From positions 1,364,001 through 1,428,000 of the forward strand of contig OZ257145.1 of assembly GCA_965279315.1 (NCBI GenBank): a stretch of DNA of 64,000 bases. Direction: 5' to 3'. This document shows positions 26,373 to 34,621 of the stretch, piece after piece (the first letter of the stretch is position 1; each line of letters opens with the position of its first letter). A program made the translations under genes and the position numbers. This DNA is from JAPWJZ01 sp965279315 (lineage in GTDB: Bacteria; Pseudomonadota; Alphaproteobacteria; Micavibrionales; UBA2020). The notes below the pieces were generated by a model. It saw only the letters and a program-made list of their open reading frames with translations, ran no database searches and had not been told where the DNA came from.

Positions 26373-27989
26373 ATGATATTCACGCGCAGGCAGTTGCTGA
26401 AATCCGGCGCGGCATTCATGGCGGCGCTCGGCCTCGGCCGCGTCGGCCTTGCGCAGGCGGATGCGCCCGTCACCGGAAAAATCCTCGGCGCTTCCGCCAA
26501 AATCGGCCACCAGCTGCGCGGCGGATCATTCCCCGCACCCGCAACGACCACTGAAAAAGAAACCGTCATCATCGGCGGCGGCATTGCGGGCCTTGCCGCC
26601 GGATACCGGTTGCTGAATGCGGGCGTGACGGATTTCACCATCCTTGAACTGGAGCCTGATACCGGTGGCAATGCGCAAAGCGGCAAAAACAATGTTTCCG
26701 CCTACCCGTGGGGCGCGCATTATGTGCCGCTGCTGACCGACGAATGCAGGGCGGTGAAAAAACTGTTCCGCGACCTCGGCATCATCACGGGCGAGGATGA
26801 CAAAGGCCGCGCGATTTACAACGAATACTATCTCTGCTCCGACCCGCATGAACGACTTTATATGTTTGGCCGCTGGCAGGAAGGTTTGCTGCCGCAAGCG
26901 GGCGCAACCGACGAAGACCGCCGCCAGTATGATGCGTTTTTCAGGCAGGTCGAAGGCCTGCGTAATGTGCGGGGGAAAGACGGCAAAAAACTTTTCGCCA
27001 TTCCCGTCGATGACAGCTCGCAGGATGCCGACTGGCTTGCGCTCGATGCGATGACGATGCGGGAATGGATGCTGCGCGAGGGTTACACCTCGAGATACCT
27101 GCAATGGCATGTCGATTACGGCTGCCGCGACGATTACGGCGTGACGCTGGATGACACCTCGGCCTGGGCGGGCATCCATTATTTTGCAGGTCGGTCGGGC
27201 GTGGCGGCCAATACCGATGACAGTAATTTCGTCACTTGGCCGGAGGGCAACGGCTTTATCGCCAAAAAACTGGCCGCCCCGCTTGCCGCAAATTTCGCCA
27301 CTCAATCGCTGGTCTTCGCGGTCAAGCGTGACGGTGACCGCGTGACTGTCGATTACCTCGACCAGAAAACCGGCAGCGCACACCGCATTTCCGCCCGCGC
27401 CGTCATCATGGCGACGCCGCAATTTGTCTCGGCGCGGCTGCTGCCCGGAATATCGGCGGAAAATTTCAGTTATGCGCCCTGGGCGGTCGCCAATATCACG
27501 CTCGACCGCCTGCCGGAAGGCGCGGGCGCGGAGCTGGCATGGGACAACATGGTTTATGACAGCAAATTGCTGGGCTATGTCGTGGCGACCCATCAGGGGC
27601 TGGAGGCGAACCCGCAGAAAACCGTGCTGACCTATTACTGGCCGCTCAGCCACCTGCCGCCGAAACAGGCGCGGGAGGAGGCGTTGGCGCGCTCCTACGG
27701 GCAATGGCGCGATATCTTCCTCGGCGAATTGCTGGCAGTGCATCCGGAATTGAAGGGCTTCGTCAAATCCCTCGATGTCTGGATATGGGGCCATGCGATG
27801 GTGCGCCCCGTGAAGGGGTTCATGTGGGGCGATGCGCGCCGCAATATGCTGAAGCAATCCCCGCCGGTATTCCACGCCCATTCCGACATGAGCGGCATCT
27901 CGATTTTCGAGGAGGCCTATACCCACGGCGTGCGCGCCGCTGAAAATACGCTCGCGCATCTGGGCCGTACGTTCGAGACGGAGCTGTAA
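26373..27989 (+). CDS. Tat-exported FAD-dependent oxidoreductase (amine-oxidase-like)
   Basis: A 538-residue flavoprotein. The N-terminus has a twin-arginine signal (TRRQLLKSG followed by a hydrophobic stretch ending GLAQA). The FAD motif IIGGGIAGLAAGYRLL is at about residues 65-80, with LELEPDTGGNAQSG after it, as in flavin amine oxidases and protoporphyrinogen-oxidase-like enzymes. Export plus the polyamine operon context suggests oxidation of an amine product in the periplasm, which is inference. The gene starts 1 base after the aminopropyltransferase stop. Confidence 0.82.
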   Translation: MIFTRRQLLKSGAAFMAALGLGRVGLAQADAPVTGKILGASAKIGHQLRGGSFPAPATTTEKETVIIGGGIAGLAAGYRLLNAGVTDFTILELEPDTGGNAQSGKNNVSAYPWGAHYVPLLTDECRAVKKLFRDLGIITGEDDKGRAIYNEYYLCSDPHERLYMFGRWQEGLLPQAGATDEDRRQYDAFFRQVEGLRNVRGKDGKKLFAIPVDDSSQDADWLALDAMTMREWMLREGYTSRYLQWHVDYGCRDDYGVTLDDTSAWAGIHYFAGRSGVAANTDDSNFVTWPEGNGFIAKKLAAPLAANFATQSLVFAVKRDGDRVTVDYLDQKTGSAHRISARAVIMATPQFVSARLLPGISAENFSYAPWAVANITLDRLPEGAGAELAWDNMVYDSKLLGYVVATHQGLEANPQKTVLTYYWPLSHLPPKQAREEALARSYGQWRDIFLGELLAVHPELKGFVKSLDVWIWGHAMVRPVKGFMWGDARRNMLKQSPPVFHAHSDMSGISIFEEAYTHGVRAAENTLAHLGRTFETEL

Positions 27990-27990
27990 C

Positions 27991-29094
27991 ATGAAGCAGC
28001 AGCCATGGATCGCGTCACGCGGCATCGACCTCGGCTTTATCATCGGCCCCGCATTTGCGGTCACGGCGGCGGTCGTGCTGTTTCGCGACAAACTGGCGGC
28101 GGTCGATGGCACGCCGCCATGGCTCTGGCTGCTGCTGGTGGTCGGGGTCGATGTCAGCCATGTCTATAGCACGCTGTTCCGGACATATCTGGACAGGGAA
28201 GAGTTGAAAAAACGCCAAATGCTCTACACCCTCGCGCCGTTGCTGGCATGGGTGGGCGGGGCGATGCTGTACAGCATCGACGCGATTGTGTTCTGGCGCG
28301 TGCTGGCATACCTCGCCGTGTTCCATTTCATGCGCCAGCAATACGGTTTCATGATGATCTATTCCCGCGCCGAGCGTGACCGCCCGCAATGGACGCGGAA
28401 AATCGATCAGGCCGTCATTTACCTCGCCACGCTGTTCCCGCTCGCCTATTGGCATGTGCATCACCGTGCCTTCAGCTGGTTCGTTACGGGCGATTTTTTC
28501 CGCATCGACCTGCCGCAGCTGGGCATTGCGGCGGGCGCGCTGTTCGCAATCGCGCTGCTGGCCTATGCCGCCAAGGAAATCCGGTTTTCGATGGCCGAAA
28601 AAAACATCAATGCGCCGAAACACCTGCTGCTGCTGGGCACCGCCATTTCATGGGGCGTGGGGATCGTGGTGTTCAACAGCGACCTTGCCTTTACGGCGAC
28701 CAACGTGATCGCGCATGGCATCCCGTATATGGCGCTGATCTGGGTTTTCGGGCGCAACCAGCGCGACCTTGAAAAAACGCCGTATGTGCAGCCGCGCCTG
28801 GCCGGCCTGTTCCAGTGGAAATTCGTGCCTATATACATACTGATGCTGTTCCTGCTCGCCTTCGTCGAGGAAGGGCTGTGGGACGTGTTGGTGTGGCGCG
28901 AACACCCGGGCATTTTCGCGGCGTTTCGCATGTTGCCGCAGGCGGGTTCGGAGGATATTATGGTCTGGCTGATTCCCCTGCTGGCCATGCCGCAGGCGGT
29001 GCATTACATCCTCGACGCGTTTATCTGGAAGCATGACCTGAAGGATTCGGAATGGAAAAAGATATTGTTCTATCAAAAATCAAGGGCGGCCTGA
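27991..29094 (+). CDS. multi-pass membrane protein of the polyamine operon, unknown function
   Basis: A 367-residue protein with about eight predicted membrane helices. Histidine-containing segments lie near them: FHFMRQQYGFMM, WHVHHRAF, NVIAHGIPYMAL and QAVHYILDAFIWKHD. The positioned histidines recall heme- or metal-binding membrane enzymes such as desaturases, but no established motif is complete, so I assign no function. It follows the FAD gene by 1 base and its last 43 bases overlap the AdoMet decarboxylase gene, a strong sign of co-translation. Confidence 0.75.
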   Translation: MKQQPWIASRGIDLGFIIGPAFAVTAAVVLFRDKLAAVDGTPPWLWLLLVVGVDVSHVYSTLFRTYLDREELKKRQMLYTLAPLLAWVGGAMLYSIDAIVFWRVLAYLAVFHFMRQQYGFMMIYSRAERDRPQWTRKIDQAVIYLATLFPLAYWHVHHRAFSWFVTGDFFRIDLPQLGIAAGALFAIALLAYAAKEIRFSMAEKNINAPKHLLLLGTAISWGVGIVVFNSDLAFTATNVIAHGIPYMALIWVFGRNQRDLEKTPYVQPRLAGLFQWKFVPIYILMLFLLAFVEEGLWDVLVWREHPGIFAAFRMLPQAGSEDIMVWLIPLLAMPQAVHYILDAFIWKHDLKDSEWKKILFYQKSRAA

Positions 29095-29471
29095 AAGATG
29101 ACTTCGTCGCGCCCGGCATGCATCTCCTGATCGATTTCTGGGGCTGTTCGCATATGCAGGATGAACAGGGCATCGGCCAGGCGTTGCGCCGCGCGGCTGC
29201 CGCTTGCGGCGCGACCGTGCTGGACGTTCACCTGCACAGCTTCGGCGAACAATCCGGCATCACGGGCGTCGCGACGCTCGCGGAATCACATATCAGCATC
29301 CATACATGGCCGGAAATCGATTACGTCGCACTCGACGTTTTTGTCTGCGGGTCGTGCAATGCGTACAAGGCGCTGGATGTGCTGGCCGAATATTTCCAGC
29401 CCGCGCGCCAACAATTGACCGCGCATGAACGCGGCGTACCGAACATCGCCGAAACACGGGCCATCGCATGA
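29052..29471 (+). CDS. speH: S-adenosylmethionine decarboxylase proenzyme
   Basis: A 139-residue prokaryotic-type AdoMet decarboxylase. The self-cleavage site that generates the pyruvoyl group is the Glu-Ser junction of LAESHISIHTWPE, and the catalytic cysteine lies in FVCGSCNAYKAL. GMHLLIDFWGC is the N-terminal strand. It yields decarboxylated AdoMet, the aminopropyl donor. The start at ATG 29052 lies inside the preceding gene; a later internal ATG is possible but would remove the N-terminal helix. Its stop overlaps the ATG of the copper ATPase. Confidence 0.92.
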   Translation: MEKDIVLSKIKGGLKDDFVAPGMHLLIDFWGCSHMQDEQGIGQALRRAAAACGATVLDVHLHSFGEQSGITGVATLAESHISIHTWPEIDYVALDVFVCGSCNAYKALDVLAEYFQPARQQLTAHERGVPNIAETRAIA

Positions 29472-31675
29472 CCGAAGAGCAGCAGAAGGCAGCCCCGCAT
29501 GCCTGCTGCGGCGGCCACAGCCATTCAAAACCGAAACCCCGCGCGCCGGTCATGGTGCCTGTGGGCGCCGGTATCAAGGCATCCTATATCTGCCCGATGT
29601 GCTCCGGCGTGCGCAGCGACGTTCCGGCATCGTGCCCGGTCTGCGGCATGGCGCTGGAACCCGAATTCGTCACGGCGGATGCAGGGCCGAACCATGAAAT
29701 GGAATATATGCGCCGCCGGTTCTGGGGCGCGGCTGTTTTAACCATCCCCGTTTTCGCGATCGAAATGTCGCGCCATTTCGGCCACAACGCCGATTTCATG
29801 TCGGATGTTTTCGTCACGCGCCTGCAGATGGCGTTTGCGACGCCTGTTGTATTGTGGGCGGGCTGGCCGTTTTTCCAGCGCGGCTGGCAATCCATCCGCA
29901 CCGGCAACCTGAACATGTTCACGCTGATCGCGACCGGCACGGGCGTGGCGTGGCTTTACAGCATGGTTGCCGCCCTGCTGCCCGCCGTTTTTCCGGCGGG
30001 GTTTCAGGGTGAACACGGCCTTGCCGTTTATTTTGAATCCGCCGCCGTCATCGTCACGCTGGCATTGCTGGGTCAGGTGCTGGAATTGCGCGCGCGCGAC
30101 AAAACGGGCAGCGCGATCCGCGAATTGCTGAAACTCAGCCCCAAAACCGCGCACGTCGTTCGCGACGGCGTTGAATCCGAAATCAATCTCGAAGATGTCG
30201 TGGCGGGCGACCATCTGCGCGTGCGCCCCGGCGAGCGCGTGCCGGTCGACGGCGTGATTGTGGATGGCGCCAGCCATCTTGACGAAGCCATGCTGACCGG
30301 CGAAGCGATGCCGGTCGCAAAATCTGCTGGCGATGCCGTGACCGGCGGCACGTTCAACCGCGAAGGCAGCTTTATTTTCCACGCCGAAAAAGTCGGCCGT
30401 GACACCATGCTGTCGCGCATCGTGCAGCTGGTGTCCGAAGCGCAGCGCAGCCGCGCGCCCATCCAGCGCCTCGCCGATAAATTCGCGGGCTGGTTCGTGC
30501 CCGCGGTGGTGACCGTCGCCATCATCAGCTTTATCTACTGGTCGCTGTTCGGCCCTGCGCCGGCGATGGCGTATGGTTTGCTCTGCGCCGTTTCCGTCCT
30601 TATCATTGCCTGCCCCTGCGCGCTGGGGCTTGCCACGCCGATGTCGGTCATGACAGGCATCGGGCGCGGCGCGGCGGCAGGCGTGCTGGTCCGCAATGCG
30701 GAGGCGCTCGAGATGCTGGAGAAAGCCGATGTGCTGGTGATCGACAAGACCGGCACGCTCACGACAGGCAAGCCCGCTGTCACCGCGCTGGTGGCGGCAT
30801 CCGGCTATAACGACATCATCCTGCTGTCGCTGGCGGCATCGCTGGAGCAGGGGAGCGAACACCCGATCGCGCAGGCGATTGTGGCGGCGGCGGCCGATAA
30901 AAAACTCGCGCTGCCCAAGGTCAGCGGATTCACCGCCATCCCCGGCCGTGGCGTTTGCGGCGACTGGGATGACGAAGAAGTGATGCTCGGCAATGCGGGG
31001 CTGGTCGATGGCATTGATTTCGCAGGCCTCGCACCGCAAGCGGCCGAATTGCAGGCAGGCGGCGCAACCGTCGTCTATCTGGCGGCAGATGGCAAACCGG
31101 TCGGCATCATCGCCGTCAGCGACCAGGTCAAGCCCAATGCGGCGGAAACCGTCCGCCAGCTGAAAATGCAGAACCTGCGCGTCATCATGCTGACCGGCGA
31201 TGCGCAAGGCGCTGCCGATGCGGTCGCGAAACAGGTGGGCATTTCGGAGGTTTTCGCGGGCGTATTGCCGCATGACAAGGCGCGTGTGGTGAAGGATTTT
31301 CAAAAGCAGGGCAGGCTGGTGGCGATGGCGGGCGACGGCATCAACGATGCGCCCGCGCTGGCGCAGGCCGATATCGGCATCGCGATGGGCACGGGTGCGG
31401 ATATCGCGCTGCAGAGCGCGGGCATCACGCTGCTGCATGGCGACCTGTCGGGCATACTGCGCGCGCGCAACCTGTCGCGCGCGACCTTGCGCAATATCCG
31501 GCAGAACCTGTTCTTCGCGTTTGTCTATAACGCGGCGGGCGTGCCGATTGCGGCGGGCATCCTGTACCCGTTCTTCCACATCCTGCTCACCCCCATCCAT
31601 GCGGCGGCGGCGATGAGCCTGAGTTCGCTGTCGGTGATTCTCAACGCCCTGCGGCTCCGCCGCACGAAACTATGA
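29468..31675 (+). CDS. copA: copper-transporting P1B-type ATPase
   Basis: A 735-residue heavy-metal P-type ATPase. Instead of a GMTCxxC domain it begins with a His/Cys-rich segment (HACCGGHSHSK) and a heavy-metal-binding domain (YICPMCSGVRSDVPASCPVC). The membrane CPC motif is in ACPCALGLATP, the actuator has TGEAMPV, the phosphorylation site is DKTGTLT, the HP motif is GSEHPIAQAI, and the hinge is AGDGINDAPALAQ. MSLSSLSVILNALRL in the last helix fits the Cu(I) group. Its ATGA overlap with speH suggests the same transcript as the polyamine operon, an unusual pairing. Confidence 0.93.
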   Translation: MTEEQQKAAPHACCGGHSHSKPKPRAPVMVPVGAGIKASYICPMCSGVRSDVPASCPVCGMALEPEFVTADAGPNHEMEYMRRRFWGAAVLTIPVFAIEMSRHFGHNADFMSDVFVTRLQMAFATPVVLWAGWPFFQRGWQSIRTGNLNMFTLIATGTGVAWLYSMVAALLPAVFPAGFQGEHGLAVYFESAAVIVTLALLGQVLELRARDKTGSAIRELLKLSPKTAHVVRDGVESEINLEDVVAGDHLRVRPGERVPVDGVIVDGASHLDEAMLTGEAMPVAKSAGDAVTGGTFNREGSFIFHAEKVGRDTMLSRIVQLVSEAQRSRAPIQRLADKFAGWFVPAVVTVAIISFIYWSLFGPAPAMAYGLLCAVSVLIIACPCALGLATPMSVMTGIGRGAAAGVLVRNAEALEMLEKADVLVIDKTGTLTTGKPAVTALVAASGYNDIILLSLAASLEQGSEHPIAQAIVAAAADKKLALPKVSGFTAIPGRGVCGDWDDEEVMLGNAGLVDGIDFAGLAPQAAELQAGGATVVYLAADGKPVGIIAVSDQVKPNAAETVRQLKMQNLRVIMLTGDAQGAADAVAKQVGISEVFAGVLPHDKARVVKDFQKQGRLVAMAGDGINDAPALAQADIGIAMGTGADIALQSAGITLLHGDLSGILRARNLSRATLRNIRQNLFFAFVYNAAGVPIAAGILYPFFHILLTPIHAAAAMSLSSLSVILNALRLRRTKL

Positions 31676-32051
31676 TTCCGCCTGCGCCGCGCGAAAATCT
31701 GAAAAATTGCCTGTCGCAACCGTCACATTCGCGTGACGGCGCAGGCGGTTTTGAAAAAAGTTTTTTTCGCGCAAGCCCTTTACCGGATTCAGGAAAAGCC
31801 TGTCGCAAACGCGTTGTCACGAAAAATTACCTTGAATCCTGAGGTCAAAGTTGAGACAATTTCCATAGGCTCAAGAAGTGCGAGCGATCCCCGGCATCAC
31901 TGGAATAACCCGAGCAAATCCGCCGCCGGATTTGTTTTTCGTAAATTTGAAATTTAATAAACCAACCGCGCAGGCTTGCCTTTTCCATGCCGCAGGCTAG
32001 GATTCATTATACAAGAAAAGTAAACATAACAACCGAACGTGAGGCACAAGA
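31676..32051. other. 376-base intergenic region with nested inverted repeats
   Basis: No convincing gene. A weak forward frame at 31733-31957 has no ribosome site and no family resemblance. The left end holds the nested inverted repeat listed separately. The right half is AT-rich, with a plausible promoter zone before the M3 peptidase start. I found no tRNA or riboswitch-like sequence here. Confidence 0.5.
31678..31748 (+). terminator. nested inverted repeat after copA, possible terminator
   Basis: An outer pair CCGCCTGCGCC (31678-31688) and GGCGCAGGCGG (31738-31748) is perfect over 11 bases. Inside it lies CCGTCAC-ATTCGC-GTGACGG (31720-31739). The right arms overlap by two bases, so the two hairpins are alternatives. 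The outer arm is followed by GTTTTG and, after an A-run, a seven-T run. It begins 3 bases after the copA stop. Confidence 0.45.
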
Positions 32052-34220
32052 ATGTCTGCAACGCCCCCCGACCTGTCGGCCAATCCGCTGGTCCATGCGC
32101 CGTCTTATCCCTATGGCGCGCCGCCGCTCGATATCATCAAGACCGAGCATTTCCTGCCCGCGCTGACGCACTTCATGGAAGAGGCGAAAAACCAGGTCGC
32201 GGACATCAAGAACAACCGCGCGCCCGCCACGTTCAAGAACACGATCGAGGCTCTTGAATTCGCGGGCCGCAACCTCGGCCGCGTATCGACCATTTTCGGA
32301 AACCTTGCCGGCGCGAATGCCGATGACACCCTGCGCGCCATTGAAACGCAAGTGTCCGTCATGAGCGTGCAGCACGCGAACGACATCATGCTGGATGCCG
32401 ATTTGTTCAGGCGCGTGAAGGCCGTCTATGACGACCGCGCGAACCTGAAACTGACGCCCGAACAATCGATGCTGCTCACCGAAACCTACAAGGGTTTCGT
32501 GCGCAGCGGCGCGAACCTCGACGAAGCGAAGAAGACCGAACTGCGCGCGGTCGAGGAAAAGCTGGCGGAGCTGTCGACCACGTTCAAGAACAACACGGTC
32601 AAGGGCACGGATGCCTGGGAAAAAGTGATCGACGACGAAAAAGACCTCGTCGGCCTGCCCGACCGCGTGAAGGCGATGTACAAGGATTACGCGGATGAAA
32701 AAGGGCTGACCGGCAAATGGCTGATCAAGCTGTCGCCGCCGCCCATCGACATCGCGGAGTACAGCGAAAACCGCGCCCTTCGCGAAGAAGTGCACAAGGC
32801 GCGCACGAATGTCGCCTTCGGCGGCCCGTTTGATAACCGGCAGGTCGTGCTCGACATGGTGGCCGCGCGCCAGAAAAAGGCGGAGCTGCTGGGCTTCAAC
32901 AGCTATGCCGCTTTCGTGCTGGACGACCGCATGGCGAAGAACCCGAAAACCGTGATGGATTTCCTCGACCGCAACGAGGCGGTGTATAAACCCGCCGCCG
33001 AGGAATTCGTGCAGAAAGTCACCGACTACGCGCAGAAAACCGACGGCATCACCGGCCTGAAGCCGTGGGACATGGGCTATTACAGCCGCAAGCTGAAGGA
33101 AGAGACCTTCCAGCTGAACATGGAAGAGCTGCGCCCCTATTTCGATCTTGAACAGGTGCTGGAAGGCCTGCGCAAGCATGCCGAGAATTTGTTCAACATC
33201 AACATGACCATCACGACGGGCAAATACCCCGTCTATCATCCCGATGTGAAGGTCTACGAAGTCACCGACAAATCGACCGGCGAGATGATCGGCCTGTTCT
33301 ACGGCGATTTCTACGCGCGCCCCGGCCTGAAGAGCAACGGCGCATGGATGAGCACGTTCCGCAACCGCGGGCTGAACGAGGAAGGCGAGAACGAATTCTC
33401 GATCGTCACCAACACCTGCAACTTCGCAAAACCGACACCGGAACATGCGACGCTTCTTTCCATTGATGAAGTGCGCACCGTGTTCCACGAATTCGGCCAC
33501 GGCCTCCACGCGCTGCTGGCGAAGGGCGATTACCAGTCGCTGACCGGCACGAACGTGAAATGGGATTTCGTGGAGCTGCCGTCGCAGCTGCAGGAAAACT
33601 GGGCGAAGAAAAAAGAGACGCTGGATACGTTTGCCAAGCATCCGGAAACGCAACTGCTGCTGCCCGCCGATGTGATCCAGAAAATCAACGACATGGAGAA
33701 TTTTGACGCAGGGTATATGGGACTGCGCCAGACATTCTTCGGCAAGCTCGACATGAAATGGCACACGACCGACGCCAAGACGATCAAGGATGTCGAGGCG
33801 TTCGAGGATTCCGTGATCCGCGAGTCTTGGGTGTTCCCGCGCGAATACGGCGTCGGCACGCAATCGACCAGCTTCGGCCACCTGTTCGGCGGCGGTTATG
33901 CGGCCGGTTACTACAGCTATAAATGGGCGGAGGCGCTGGAGGCGGATGTCTTCTCGGAATTCGAGAAGAAGGGCCTGTACCACCGCGAAAGCGCGGACAA
34001 GCTGAAGGAGCATATTTACGGCCGCGGCGGCACCGCCGATCCGGCGGAGCTGTTCCACGCGATGATGGGCCGCGAACTTGATCCGGACGCCCTGTTCCGC
34101 AGGGAGGGGCTACTGCCAGAAAACGGCCTAAAAAAGCCGGCTAACGGCAACGAGCCCAAAAAGCCCGTGCCGCCCGCCCTCAACCGCAACAACAAGATCG
34201 GCCCGAAATTCGGCACCTGA
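32052..34220 (+). CDS. M3-family metallopeptidase (Dcp/oligopeptidase A type)
   Basis: A 722-residue zinc peptidase. The active site HEFGHGLHALLAKG lies near residues 479-492, followed by SLTGTNVKWDFVELPSQLQE, which holds the third zinc ligand and is typical of peptidyl-dipeptidase Dcp. Length fits Dcp/OpdA (680-720). No signal peptide is seen, so a cytosolic role in clearing short peptides is likely. The C-terminal 45 residues are Pro/Lys/Asn-rich and look like an added tail. A bidirectional terminator follows at 34240-34277. Confidence 0.93.
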   Translation: MSATPPDLSANPLVHAPSYPYGAPPLDIIKTEHFLPALTHFMEEAKNQVADIKNNRAPATFKNTIEALEFAGRNLGRVSTIFGNLAGANADDTLRAIETQVSVMSVQHANDIMLDADLFRRVKAVYDDRANLKLTPEQSMLLTETYKGFVRSGANLDEAKKTELRAVEEKLAELSTTFKNNTVKGTDAWEKVIDDEKDLVGLPDRVKAMYKDYADEKGLTGKWLIKLSPPPIDIAEYSENRALREEVHKARTNVAFGGPFDNRQVVLDMVAARQKKAELLGFNSYAAFVLDDRMAKNPKTVMDFLDRNEAVYKPAAEEFVQKVTDYAQKTDGITGLKPWDMGYYSRKLKEETFQLNMEELRPYFDLEQVLEGLRKHAENLFNINMTITTGKYPVYHPDVKVYEVTDKSTGEMIGLFYGDFYARPGLKSNGAWMSTFRNRGLNEEGENEFSIVTNTCNFAKPTPEHATLLSIDEVRTVFHEFGHGLHALLAKGDYQSLTGTNVKWDFVELPSQLQENWAKKKETLDTFAKHPETQLLLPADVIQKINDMENFDAGYMGLRQTFFGKLDMKWHTTDAKTIKDVEAFEDSVIRESWVFPREYGVGTQSTSFGHLFGGGYAAGYYSYKWAEALEADVFSEFEKKGLYHRESADKLKEHIYGRGGTADPAELFHAMMGRELDPDALFRREGLLPENGLKKPANGNEPKKPVPPALNRNNKIGPKFGT

Positions 34221-34239
34221 TCACCTGCGGTCCAGACAT

Positions 34240-34277
34240 AAAAAAACGGCGCTGATAAAATCAGCGCCGTTTTTTTG
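34240..34277. terminator. bidirectional Rho-independent terminator
   Basis: ACGGCGCTGA (34246-34255), a TAAAA loop, then TCAGCGCCGT (34261-34270), flanked by an A-run on the left and a T-run on the right. The 10-base perfect stem with both tails works on either strand. It lies between the M3 peptidase gene and the leftward 59-residue gene, so it can end both transcripts. Confidence 0.88.
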
Positions 34278-34290
34278 AAACCGTGTTTTT

Positions 34291-34470
34291 TTAATCGGTC
34301 GCGCGGGAGCAGCATTCCGATTCCTTCGACAACAGATAATCCTGCTGTTCGGGCACGCGGGAAATGCGCTTCAGCAGGATGGAGGCCGAACGGGTGGAGA
34401 GGCGCGATGCGGTGATGCGCATGTCTTTCGAATCCTGGCTTGCGCGGGCGGCGGTTGCTTGTGATGTCAT
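34291..34470 (-). CDS. 59-residue hypothetical protein
   Basis: A short leftward gene encoding MTSQATAARASQDSKDM at the start and ESECCSRATD at the end. It is basic and Ser/Arg-rich in the middle (RITASRLSTRSASILLKRIS), probably amphipathic, with vicinal cysteines near the C-terminus. Support: ATG with GGCAGG about 7 bases upstream, and a terminator placed 14 bases after the stop, exactly where a leftward transcript would end. No homologue is known to me. It is not a membrane protein. Confidence 0.6.
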   Translation of the reverse strand: MTSQATAARASQDSKDMRITASRLSTRSASILLKRISRVPEQQDYLLSKESECCSRATD

Positions 34471-34621
34471 CTAGTGCCTGCCTTTCTTTTTATTGCGTCG
34501 AGGTAAAAGCATAAACCGGATCGCGTTTTTTGTCTGCCATCGATGCGGCAGATTCTTATAACATTGTTGCGTATTCGCGTGTTTATTGCCTGAATCAACG
34601 ATGATGCATCGCAGCAGTTAC

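Noticed and set aside
24566..26692. Long leftward open frame opposite the spermidine-synthase-like gene
   Set aside because: GC-rich antisense shadow; translation is rich in His/Arg/Gln with no domain, and the opposite strand has a clear enzyme.
29738..31600. Long leftward open frame opposite copA
   Set aside because: Antisense of a canonical P-type ATPase; no ribosome site and no recognisable motif.
31733..31957. Possible 74-residue gene in the gap after copA
   Set aside because: No ribosome site, begins inside the hairpin region, and the translation matches nothing.
32007..34058. Long leftward open frame opposite the M3 peptidase
   Set aside because: Mirror of codon bias in the real gene; composition is His/Arg-rich and unlike known proteins.
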